Translations under genes and position numbers: made by a program
Origin: Pelobates cultripes
Lineage: Eukaryota > Chordata > Amphibia > Anura > Pelobatidae
DNA length: 64,000 bases
Assembly (NCBI GenBank): GCA_933207985.1
Contig: OW240912.1
Span: 231,399,944 to 231,463,943 of the forward strand
Direction: 5' to 3'
The notes under the pieces: generated by a model
The model's database searches: none
Told to the model about the DNA's origin: nothing
The model's input: the letters and a program-made list of their open reading frames with translations, nothing else
Shown: one piece after another, positions 23,119 through 33,878 of the stretch
How the letters are laid out: every line of letters starts with the position of its first letter
Position numbering within the stretch: position 1 is the first letter of the stretch

Positions 23119-23790
23119 GTGGTGACTCTCACACATGGACACATGGAACAGAAGAGTCATCTTCAGTTAAACTTTATAGGTTGGCTATTTCAGACAGTCA
23201 TAAGGTTCTTGAATGATCTCCAGTTGGCTGTCACCCCTTTGTCTTACAGATTTCTGAAGGGCATTCACTTTATGAGACCTCCTGCTCCCAGTACTCATAT
23301 TTTTGGGATGTTAATGTCGTTTACACTTCCTAGATTCTTGGCATGTGAATACAGATATTTTGTTGAAACAACTTTCTGCTTATCTCACTATAAACGGGTG
23401 TCTGACGTGCAGGCTTTGGATTTTTATGCTTGGTTCTGTTCCAGACGGCATTAGGTTTGAAATTTCCTGTTGCTTGAAGACTTCAACCAGTTTTGTGTCT
23501 GAAAGTTTATTAGACACGTACTGTGTCCTTTCATAGTTCTTTGGATTCTCCCCTCTTTATCTCCTTTTTCCACAGCCATACCCACTCAGATTTTGTTGGA
23601 TGAAATAGCTGTTGTCTTTGGCAGGTATTGGTATGACTATTTTCATTCTGTTGGAGGTGCCATGCCCTATATTGGGATGTCATTTGGAGGATACTTTGAA
23701 AGAAGCAGATTGGTCTTCGGAATTTACTTTCATAATTTTTATTTTCTTCTGCTTAGGGATTTTTCAAGTCAAATTATGGCTCTGCTTTGA
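23119..23790 (+). pseudogene. DIRS tyrosine-recombinase remnant
   Basis: Two partly open stretches (23119-23454 and 23593-23790) carry a short RPPAP motif, RVSDVQALD and ADWSSEFTF, in the order expected for the C-terminal recombinase of DIRS elements. A region of stops between them removes part of the catalytic domain. Confidence 0.65.
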
Positions 23791-24353
23791 ACCAGCATAA
23801 TAATAAAATACCTAGAATTTACTATTTACATGAAGTAAAGTCATGATTTTATTTATGAAACAGAGGCGAGTATAATTTCGAAAATTTGGGTTATCACTGT
23901 TTAAGTGTTCTGCTTCTACTTGATGTTTCATGAAACATTATGCTTGATGGTTTCTCATATTTCTTATATATTGTTGATTTTTGTTTGATTATGATGACTT
24001 ATGATATATAAACTTGCTAACATTATCCATGCCGGCTATCGTATTACCATATTTTCTTTCTTTTCCAGCTTGATTTGTCTTCCTTGGCTTTAAATTGTCT
24101 CAATTGGAACAGTTTACTTAGCTGGACTATCTTAATTGAATAACTGTTGTTAACTTGGCATGATCTTTGGCATCTGCAAAAAAGAAAGGTTTATGGGATT
24201 GGGTTGTGCGCTGTTATAGTTATTGGTTAATGTGTTTCTAAGCACATTTTGTTAACCTGTTCTTCTCTTATTCTTTCTTTGCTGCCAAGGGAATAAAGAA
24301 AGAGAAGAGCATAATACTCGCCTCTGTGTCATTAAAAAAATCATGACATTATG

Positions 24354-24908
24354 TTAAAGAAAGATAATAGCATCATACTCAATGTAAATGGCAGTCTGGA
24401 AATCGACTCATTTAAAAGCTTTAGCTTTGAATGAGACAGTTGGCCATTTTACAGGCTGAAAAAGTATATACATATGATTTATTTTCATAGTTACCTGCTT
24501 CTTCTTTCTTATGCTTTTTACTAACCAATCAGTGTCCTATCCCTAAGAATGCTGGAAAAAATGCATTTGGCATGCCCCACAAGTGTGCAGTTGGAAGATA
24601 TATTCACAATGCAACATTCGATAAAGGGAGAGGAGAAGGAGTCTGATTAGTGTGATCCATGCAGTGCAGGATCTAGTATTTGGTTTCTGTTTCCTGCAGC
24701 TGCACAATTATGTTGCACAATGATGCCCCTTTTCTGTCCTTCGTGGGCTGGTCTGAAACTGATAAGGGTGTGTAAGGGAAGGGGTTGGTTGGCTGAAGAA
24801 CTAGACCAAGATTATAGTAAGTCTATAGAAGTATGTCACATATGTTTCAAAGTGTGTCTTGCTTTGTTTTGGTTTGCATATTTGTTTAAAAGTGTTTGTA
24901 TGCTTGTT
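24354..24908. other. Unannotated DNA
   Basis: No gene or bounded repeat was recognised. Confidence 0.4.
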
Positions 24909-24986
24909 TAATCCCCTAAGGACCAAACTTCTGGAATAAAAGGGAATCATGACATGTCATACATGCCATGTGTCCTTAAGGGGTTA
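24909..24986 (+). mobile_element. 78-bp palindromic-ended TTAA repeat, copy 2
   Basis: TTAATCCCCTAAGGACC at the left and TCCTTAAGGGGTTA at the right. The interior matches the copy at 28970 almost base for base and is the reverse complement of copy 1. Confidence 0.8.
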
Positions 24987-25170
24987 CAAAAAAAATAAGT
25001 CAACTGATGCATGTCACTTTAAATATACTTTGTGATAAAACCTTCTTCTTTATTCTTACTAATAAGAAGACTATATATTATGCTGCACAAGTTAGGTACA
25101 CTGGCACATACAGTGATGGAAGCCCTGCTAAAGCTAGCTATAATCATAAGGAAATAAACAAGATACATTA

Positions 25171-26563
25171 TCAAAAATGGAAGAAAACACTAGGAGAGGA
25201 AGTGCAAATAATCCAGGAGCTAGCTACTGTATGGCTCAAAGTGTAGGTAGAAAATAAAATAAATACTACTAGGGTACTATTCAAAAATAGGTACTGTGCC
25301 TTTAAAGAGTGCAAATATCTAAACGTATAAATATATACTGTGGCTTTAAGAAAATATGAATAAAAATACTGAACAAAAACAGAGTGAGAATTGGAATATA
25401 GTGAGAATTTAAAATAGAATTTAAAATAGTAGGGAAAAGGAATAAAATCAAGCAGTAATGTAACAAATCACGAAAGGTGCAGTAACAAACTGTCCCTGAA
25501 TAGATATAGGGTAACAGATAATATGTACTTGCACCGGAATAATATACTTTGTACTGAACAAAGATACAAGTGGTAATATGGCACTACAGTATGTGGAACT
25601 GTGTGCTATAACAACAAAATAAATAGATAAATAACGTAGAGGAGTATAAGCAATGGTAAAAGAAACTGGGTTAAAAAATAGAATCCAGTTTATTAATTAA
25701 TAAAATGAAGATGCAAAAAAAAAAATTTCATCAAAAATACAAGTCAGTCCATGATAAGGTACAGATTACCAGTCTAGTGAAGTCCACAAAAGTTTAAAAA
25801 CCCTCGGATTGAGCCAGGATGGAAATGGATTGAGCTGGCCGTTGGTACCCTGGAATCTGGCTGCCGGATGAGGACGGCGTGAGGATCGGTATGCACGTCC
25901 CAGCACGGACCTCTCTCCGGGGGACGTACATAGCTGACGGTCTTGGTTCACAGGTTAACCAAAGGTCCTGAACAAGTAGGTGCTTCTGCTGCTGGTTGCT
26001 GACAGGATTTAATGGATTTTTTATTTTTGCATCTTTATTTTATTCATTAATAAACTGGATTCTATTTTTTAACCCAGTTTCTTTTACCATTGCTTATACT
26101 CCTCTACGTTATTTATCTATTTATTTTGTTGTTATAGCACACAGTTCCACATACTGTAGTGCCCTATTACCACTTGTATCTTTGTTCAGTACAAAGTATA
26201 TTATTCCGGTGCAAGTACATATTATCTGTTACCCTATATCTATTCAGGGACAGTTTGTTACTGCACCTTTCATGATTTGTTACATTACTGCTTGACTTTA
26301 TTCCTTTTCCCACTACTATTTTAAATTCTCACTATATTCCAATTCTCACTCTGTTTTTGTTCAGTATTTTTATTCATATTTTCTTAAAGCCACAGTATAT
26401 ATTTTTATACGTTTAGATATTTGCACTCTTTAAAGGCCCAGTACCTATTTTTGAATAGTACCCTAATAGTATTTATTTTATTTTCTACCTACACTTTGAG
26501 CCATACACTAGCTAGCTCCTGGATTATTTGCACTTCCTTTCCTAGTGTTTTCTTCCATTTTTG
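25171..26563. repeat. Large fold-back: ~0.55-kb inverted arms around a ~0.29-kb spacer
   Basis: Bases 25171-25728 are the reverse complement of about 26016-26563 along their full length with scattered small differences. For example GGAAGAAAACACTAGG at the left outer edge matches CCTAGTGTTTTCTTCC at the right. Flanks outside the arms do not match. The spacer (25731-26014) is GC-richer, with a distinct texture. There is no transposase-like coding. It could be a fold-back transposon or a palindromic duplication of one repeat. Confidence 0.85.
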
Positions 26564-27458
26564 TCATTTAGGTTTTAGTGAATCCCTATTGTTCCAGTTT
26601 GCAGCTACCTAGTATTAGTCCTACTCCCTCTCTGCTGTGTATTACACTAGGTATACCAGACTCACTTATTCTAAGATACATTATCAGCAGCAAAAATATG
26701 TTCCTCTCTAGCCAATACTGCAGCAAATATGAAGAAATAGAAAAAAAACTGGTTCAGAAAAATAATTATCTACTCTGAATACTAACCAGTTTAGCCAGTT
26801 AAATTATATACATTAAAAAGGTATTTTTGGGGGGCTTTTTTGCATTGCCATACTCTCAGTTTCTTTTTTCATACTGGCTGCTCTCTTGCACATATACAGG
26901 GATGATTTGTGTAGTCAACGTCAGTTTTGACTGTTTTTGACAACTCCTGTGATACAGCCACCTCAGGGACTGCAAGACACATCTGTGAGTAGATGTTGTA
27001 GTTGCCATCTGCACAAACTGCATTATTTAACTGCAGTGGCACTGATTAACATTTTCAGTAACCTATGGTAATGGGCTCTTGGGGCTTCACTTGTCTGCTG
27101 CACAGTGGCAGATGATGTCTTCTGTTCCATCCTTAAAACAGGATGCTTAAATATTTAATGGAGCACATGTTCAATTGGCTATACAAACAGGCTGATCTGC
27201 AAAGCATGTGCTCTATAACAAGCAGCCAAGATATGCCAGCAGAATAAAAACATGTTCTGCCACTTTGGAGGTGTAAATATTTCCAGTCGCAAACTGTAAT
27301 TTAGTTGGTCCTGTTATAGGGTGGCACTTCCAGAAAAGTGCCAAATCGAACTGAGATATCTGCTTTCTTGGTCATCGGGAAAAAAACACACATAAACTGT
27401 AATTTTGCTGGTCTCAATAGAGTGTGTAGATCTAAAATGTACCCGTACAAGCTGAGAT
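26564..27458. other. Unannotated DNA
   Basis: No gene or bounded repeat was recognised. Confidence 0.4.
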
Positions 27459-27974
27459 CAATGGCATAGCATGGGGGCAGGCACAGGGGTGGTTGCCCTG
27501 GGCGCAAAATTCTTATGATGCAAGATTTCAAAAGAAAAAAAAAGAAAGTAGTGATATTAAATAAAAAATAGCATGCCCTCCCTCGAGCATAGAAAATATT
27601 GCAATGTGAGAGTATTTTTCGCTATTTTTCTTGCTAATAACAGCCATACTGTCCTCATGCAATCTTTATCGGTGAATTACATAATGTTTATTAATCGCAA
27701 GATTTCTTGTTTGAAGACACCATCGATATGTAAATGCTTATTAATTGGTATCATATTGGTACATTGGTAATGGGCGCCTACATCGCCTCACTCCTCCTTC
27801 CTTACCCGCCTCGTCTCCGTGATGTGTGTAATAGTTGCACTGATAGTTGTGTTACATAATATTTAAAACCCACTTCACGCCTAACGTAATGTGTATAGAC
27901 TATTCTCGGGGTGTGCTAATAGTCCATGGGTTAGGGGGCGCAATACTTGCCTTGCAACCCATGCTAGGAAACTG
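27459..27974. mobile_element. hAT-like non-autonomous element
   Basis: The left end CAATGGCATAGCATGGGGGC and right end GCAACCCATGCTAGGAAACTG are imperfect inverted repeats, both followed inward by GGGCGC. The flanking 8-mers GCTGAGAT (27451-27458) and CCTGAGAC (27975-27982) agree at six of eight bases, fitting an old hAT-type target duplication. The interior is AT-rich and non-coding. Confidence 0.65.
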
Positions 27975-28229
27975 CCTGAGACATCAGTTGCTTTGGCCAT
28001 TGTGATATAAACACACAAACAAACGTTCTTCAATATTTCAATCATCTGAATTTCACTTAGAGAGCCTTCTCATGGAAGTGTGATGTATAAGGATGTGAAT
28101 TAGACAGAGGAATAATTAACACCACTATTCACTTCATAAAAAAATCACCAATAAACTTTTGCCATCCTTAATATTACTCCATTGGATAGAATTACTACGT
28201 CACTTTGATTTTAACTTTTTAACAATGTT

Positions 28230-28690
28230 GCTACAAAAGGCCTGACGAAGACCTACGTTAATCCTCTGTCTGTACTCCCACATCTGATGCTCATCTCCAA
28301 GACTTCTCCAGGGCTGCACCTTTTCTGTGGAACTCCCTTCCCTTTTCCGTTAGACTTTCACCCACTCTCAACTCCTTAAAAAAATCTTTGAAAACACACT
28401 TCTTCAGGAAAGCATTTCGTTTTTTCATCCCCCCTCCATGACTCCTCTGCTGCAACTGTCAAAAATGTGACAGTGAATACATTTCTAGCAACCTCTTTCT
28501 TTACCCCTTATACCCTTTGTGTCACTATACCCCACTCCCTCTAGCATGTAAGCTCATTCAGCAGGGCCCTCAATCCCTCTGTTCCTGTGCGTCCATTTAT
28601 CTGGTTAAAATTACGTGTCTGTTAGTCCACCCATTCTACAGTGCTACGGAATTTGCTGGTGCTATATAAATAATAAAGTAATAAAAAAGA
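28230..28690 (+). mobile_element. L2-like LINE 3' end
   Basis: The translated motif LWNSLP near 28323-28343, then a FKK/LLQESI-like decayed C-terminus, precede a 3' tail reading GCTATATAAATAATAA. The tail also contains GTAAGCTCATTCAGCAGGGC, a typical L2-clade 3' signature in frogs. It is 5'-truncated, with in-frame stops. Confidence 0.7.
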
Positions 28691-28969
28691 ATAATATTGT
28701 GCAATACAAACATGGGTGTTTTAAGACATAAAAGTAAAATAAATAAATAAAACTTCAATGAGCAATAATAAGCACCACAAATAGTCCCACTGGCCAGAGA
28801 TCTACTGTCCAATAAACTGGACATGATATATCTTTCTTTCTCCAAGCAAACCCAAACTATTATAATTGTTAATGGTTATCAATGTTTAGTTAAATGTGTA
28901 GCCTTGTAATATGATCGCATTAATTTGGTGCAGGACATACTTGAAAACAATCCAAATGTTTTCTGCCTT

Positions 28970-29048
28970 TTAACCCCTTAAGAACCAAACTTCTGGAATA
29001 AAAGGGAATCATGACATGTCACACATGTCATGTGTCCTTAAGGGGTTA
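28970..29048 (+). mobile_element. 78-bp palindromic-ended TTAA repeat, copy 3
   Basis: TTAACCCCTTAAGAACC at the left and CCTTAAGGGGTTAA at the right, with TTAA at both edges. It is the best preserved of the three copies. Confidence 0.85.
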
Positions 29049-29813
29049 AAAGACATTCTGAATAAATACAATATGTATTCAAATATATAAAGTTCTTAAT
29101 GTTGCTCTTTTGCAACTTTTTCAAGGGATTTGTGGTATCTAACTTTCTGTCCACCACAACCATGAAGTAACCGAGATATGTTAATTGGTCAACTTTTTAT
29201 TTCTTTAATGGAATTCCTGAGAATGTGCTTATTTATGTGTATGTGTCACCAGCCTCATGATTGCTCATGTTTCATGTACTTATAGAAATACACACTTATG
29301 AGTTTATTCTGTTAAAATAGGTGAATAAAAGACTTCACCAAAACTGAGCCTCCAAGTGGTATTGAAGTGGATCTTGCATCTTTCCTAATCTGGTTTTGGT
29401 TGAAGAGTATCTACACCTCCAGACCATGTCTGCACACTTTATATATTAAATGCAGTCATATGATATGCTTTTTCTGTTAATAAGCATAAATATAAACACA
29501 ATGGGATGCGGAATTGTTTTATATAAACAAAAGAGAAATGTGACATTTTTGTATATTAACTTTTATATAACACTTAAAATTGATATAATAAAAATTAAAC
29601 CAATATAGGCTTATATACAATGGGGAAACTCTTCAGTTGTTTAATGCTTAGAAAAACGAGAAAACTTCCATAGTGTAAAATATCTGAAATACAAGATGTA
29701 TAAAATGACACACCTACAAAGAGATAGGTCTCAATTTAATATTGTTGTATTAGCTATCCAAATGATTTCATATTTGTTTGGGCTAAACTTTTAAAATTAT
29801 TAAAAAAATCAAT
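29049..29813. other. Unannotated AT-rich DNA
   Basis: No gene or bounded repeat was recognised. Confidence 0.45.
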
Positions 29814-29863
29814 ACAGTCAGGAATACATGTTTGTGTTCCTGACCCTATAGTGTTCCTTTAAT
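29814..29863. mobile_element. T2/Kolobok-type MITE right-end fragment
   Basis: Carries the subterminal hairpin GTCAGGAATACATG / GTTCCTGAC and the end CCTATAGTGTTCCTTTAA, matching the right end of the element at 41503-42089. Only the terminal part is present. Confidence 0.7.
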
Positions 29864-30292
29864 ATGTGAAGAGTATGTGATTTTTTTTTCATTTTGCAAA
29901 AAGTGCAGATTTCAGTAGAAATTGACACTTTTATAAACTGACCTAGTTATACCCCTGACTTTCAAGCAGCCAACAGGCTCCTGTTAATTCCTGGTTTGGT
30001 TAGCTTAGTTGAGCTAAATTTAAGAGTCAGCAATTGCTCAGAACACCTGTCTCGCAAAAACTTATTTTTGGGAAGTCTGTGATTGGATAGCCACAGAAAG
30101 ATTTGGATTGGTTAGAAGGGGAGTTCTTGCAAAGGAAGCAAACAAGAGAACTGCAGCTTTTGTACACTGTTTTTAGATTAACCTCCAAAGAAAAAATGCA
30201 CAATTAAATTCATGTAAGTTTTTATTTGGGTTATGTCTACTAAACATTGATTTTTCTTTATTTTGTATTTGAGAAGTGAAGTGTACCTTAAA
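29864..30292. mobile_element. Possible TTAA-type MITE
   Basis: The interval ends GTGAAGTGTACCTTAAAGG, which resembles an inverted TTAAAGG-type terminus, and its interior has the balanced composition of T2-type MITEs. The left end is not clear. Confidence 0.3.
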
Positions 30293-30359
30293 GGTAGTGC
30301 CGACAATGCATGCATCTACTATGAATATGTGCAACTTTGTGTAAACGGTCCCCTATAGA

Positions 30360-30880
30360 GCAGTTCTTAACCATTTTCTCAATTTTTGTCCTTAATAATG
30401 CTTACTAAATGCACTAAGCATAGATTGTACAAACAAACACAACAACACACACATGTGTTGAATATTTGTCATTCCTTTCAAACACTCATCTTTGTAGATC
30501 GTATTCCAAGGCTTACAATTTAATCAGTAATTTCATTGTTGTTGTTTACTTTTAAATCTATCTCTAAATTGATGGTTATTTCTGACCTTGTCCATCTGCT
30601 AAGTATATTGAGCCTGTAGCCTGTTCACCCAAACAATTAATGGAATTATTTACTGCATTCGATGAAGCTTTTTCTTAGTCTTCCCTTATGATGGCCAAAC
30701 ATATGAGATTTGCACTCATGCTGACCTTTCCTGAAGGTCAGCTTTTTAGTGATTCACTATTTTATGCACAGAAAATCATTGACATTGAAATGGGGAATAT
30801 AATCTATTCAGTGTAAGCACCTTTAGGAACAAGACATAAGCATTAATAGTTAATTCTTCTTTATGTCAAAGCTTTGTCCC
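30360..30880. promoter_or_regulatory. Candidate conserved non-coding block
   Basis: Repeat-free and non-coding, with AATTAATGG and ATTTAATCAGTAATTTC words and an exact palindromic pair TGACCTTTCCTGAAGGTCA (about 30721-30739). The call is inference from texture. Confidence 0.3.
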
Positions 30881-30968
30881 TGAAATAAAATATGAGAATA
30901 ACCACTTCTCAAAAGGTTTGTAAAATAGGAGCACTGCACTATGAGATGTGTAGGCTAAAGCATTATCA

Positions 30969-30989
30969 AACACACACACACACACACAC
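30969..30989. repeat. (CA)n microsatellite
   Basis: About ten CA units. Confidence 0.9.
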
Positions 30990-31136
30990 TCCCCTCTTTT
31001 CTTCTCTATTCACAGTAATTGCTAAGGGGACTAGCAGCTAAAAGCTACTTGTATTGAAATCTGAACAGGCTAAAGTCCTCTAATAGTAATGAATAACCAG
31101 TGAACAGAAAATGAATAAATAATAAATATATAAGTT

Positions 31137-31800
31137 AAAGGAACACGGCTTGTTTTAGTGGTGATGGTGCCAGGTTTGTCCTGGCATACCCCACTGTAAG
31201 GAGAGTTAAAAGCATGAGAGTTATAAACATCACAATGACAACTGATTTTCTGAGGGAAAGTGTGGTTTAACATGCACTCACTAAGCTCTTATAACTATAA
31301 TCAGGGCATTTAAAGTCCATAAATGAATGGTAAACCAGTGCATAGTGCAGACATCCCATGTCTCCCGGTAGTTTCTCTTTCTCTTGCATTTTTAATGTGG
31401 CTCCCTGACATCTGCAAATCATATATAAATCACACACACAATCTGACATACAATGCATGTCAGATTGTGTGTGTGTGTGTGTGTGATTTCCAGGATATTA
31501 CATATAATAAGTGCCTTCAACAATTGCCCCTGCAGATTATCCACCAGATGGGTATTGTTACTGGGCCTGGTCAGGTGCAGCGGCCCTTTAAGAGCCTGAC
31601 CAGGTCCCTGTAGTACCTGCTGTACCTGCCGGCTGGAAGGAAGTGACAACCTGTCCCTTCCTCCCAGCTAAAAAGAAGGCTAAAAAGAAACAGGGATGTC
31701 ACACTTCCTTTGTGGGCATAGATATAGTCAGTGGACATGCCCCCATCCACTTTATCTCCGACCAGCCAAAGCTGGCAGATCTCCATATGTCCTCACAGTA
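31137..31800. other. Mixed repeat-like DNA with hairpins
   Basis: Contains a TTAAAGGAACAC start resembling a T2-type MITE end, the CA/TG-armed hairpin at 31421-31493 and a CCTGGTCAGG / CCTGACCAGG palindrome at 31565-31605. No gene is seen and element borders are unclear. Confidence 0.35.
31421..31493. repeat. Hairpin with CA/TG arms
   Basis: CACACACACAATCTGACAT (31431-31449) pairs exactly with ATGTCAGATTGTGTGTGTG (31457-31475) across a 7-base loop. The TG tract then continues beyond the stem to about 31485. Confidence 0.8.
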
Positions 31801-33878
31801 GGGTAAAATCTAATATAGTGCTTGATCCACTAGCATGCAGATTCAACCACAGATTCTCCCCTCATATCACACCCTAAGAGATAAATTGGCTAATAAAAGC
31901 TAATATTATTTGCTAAGATCATTTGAGGCAAGGTACAGATTAGTAACAGTGAGCAAACATTGCAGGGACTCTCTTATCCAAGATTCAACTATCACTCTCT
32001 TAAGTGTACCCCCTGGTAAACAGGATAAAAGTTATACTCCATAACTATCCAACTTCAATAAAACGCAGTTAACTAGACTTTCCAATTCATTGTAATAAGA
32101 ATTGAACTGAGCTTTGTCATTGTCTTTTTGTTTGTTGTTTTAGTATCAGCTATTAAAGTGACACTCTGGAGTATATTTGATTGGTTTTGGCCTGCTTGGA
32201 CACATTTACATCTTGTAATAATCTCTTGGTTGTGTATTTACACTGCATATTTCCAATCAGGAAGAAATTTTGTAAAAATGGAGAGGCGTGGAAAAGACGG
32301 AGGAATTATGCTACAGAACTGTACAGACTAATAGGCAGTGGTTGGTCATCAGGTTCGGAAATTGCTCCTTGTTAATAGGTGGTTCAGAAAAAGCTAAATT
32401 AATATTAACAAATAATTCATGACCCTCGACTCACTATTGTGAAATAGGGTAGATAGGGTAGATCATTGTTTTCTTCACAACTCTCTCTCTCTATATTTTT
32501 TTTTATTATTAATTAGTTCCCAGCTGGTAGATCTGAATGCTAAGTGCTCTTTATTTTTCTGTTTTGAATAGTTGTTGTTAAGGAGCACCTGGTTCAAGGT
32601 GGCTCAATCCAGAACATTTTCAGGATGTCTTAAAGTGGAATAGATGCTTCTCTGCAGAAATCACACCGCTGAATAATACATTGAAAATCACCTTTAACTT
32701 TTGTTAAGTTTTTTTTTTTTTTTTTTATGCAATGCTCCATTTTATTTTAAAACGTTTATGAAATCAAGTTTAGATGTGGCACAGTTAGGGCACTTAATTC
32801 AAATGAGGAGAACAGAAACATTCTTTCTTTTACTGTTTAAAGATAGAAAAAAGCAACATTTATAAAAATGATTGTCAGAGAGCAAAGATGGAGGTGCCCA
32901 GTTCCAGGATACAATTGTGGAATTGTATATTTAATTTTATTGTCAGACATGACAAAAGCATATTTTCTATATATAGGGATATTAAAACATAATATTCCAA
33001 ATCCTGGAAGGTGACAGTACCCTTTTAAATCGGTCATTGTGATGCGCAACAATGTCCACATGACTATGGTGAATTGTATGTAAGATATTTTGTCAGTGAA
33101 ACTATTCCACTAATGTACAAAATGCTCAACATAGAATTCTGATGGAAAAAATGCATTACCTTTTCATTTTCTCCTTTTTTTTTTTACATCTAAAGTGGAT
33201 AAAAGACAGCAAAAGTAGTAGAACCAGCCTCATTTATAAACATAGTAGTACTGTTACAAAAAGTGACATATGGTATAATCCACTAACAGGAAAACGTACT
33301 TTGAATTTTATTGTAGAAAACAAACATGCAAACAGGTTCTCGCAGATGGCTTTCTTTGCTTCTGGGAAAAACACGAAAAAAGCTCAATTACGCTTGAAAA
33401 TACATTCCTTTATTTTCTACTGAGAGTCGCTACACAATTATCATGTTAAATAAGCTAAACTCTTAAAACTGAAGTGTATTATATCTTAAACTCTAATACT
33501 ATACAATTAAACATACATTTACAAAAAAGCTTCAGAGATATTGATTTAACATGCTGCAAAATACAAATTAATAATTGAATTTGTTTAATTTCATTTGATT
33601 CCACACTTTTATGTTGTAATGCAGTGTTTACATAGTGCAGTATATTGATTCTATGTAGAACAGAAATTTTAATTTTAAAGTATTTCCATTCCAAAAAAAA
33701 ACATTTATAGTTTTTGTATACACATATTCACATTAAATATTCAAATTTGCAACCATTAGTTAGTCATTTTACATGGAGCTGATCCTGGGTGGATGCACAG
33801 CACCCATGCACTCTGTAGGTAGATGAGCAATGGCAGGAAGTGCAGCACTAGGTTCTGCCCTCACATTATGCTCTGACC
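31801..33878. other. Unannotated DNA
   Basis: No gene. AT-rich, with a T-run near 32708-32726. Several short open frames carry no recognisable domain. Confidence 0.45.

Larger units (their letters stand above)
22270..24353 (+). mobile_element. DIRS-type tyrosine-recombinase retrotransposon relic
   Basis: Reverse-transcriptase pieces appear in broken frames: PVIDLKDLNAF near 22405-22440, LDLKGAY near 22520-22540 and YLDNF at 22718-22732, the active-site box with the second aspartate replaced by asparagine. Downstream come tyrosine-recombinase-like pieces RVSDVQALD (23395-23421) and ADWSSEFTF (23705-23731), the latter matching the conserved end of DIRS recombinases. After the coding region, 23840-23876 and 24311-24347 form an inverted repeat (GTCATGATTTTATTTATGA... 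against its complement), consistent with the inverted terminal and internal complementary regions of DIRS elements. Many frameshifts and stops make it inactive. The left terminus was not found. Confidence 0.75.
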
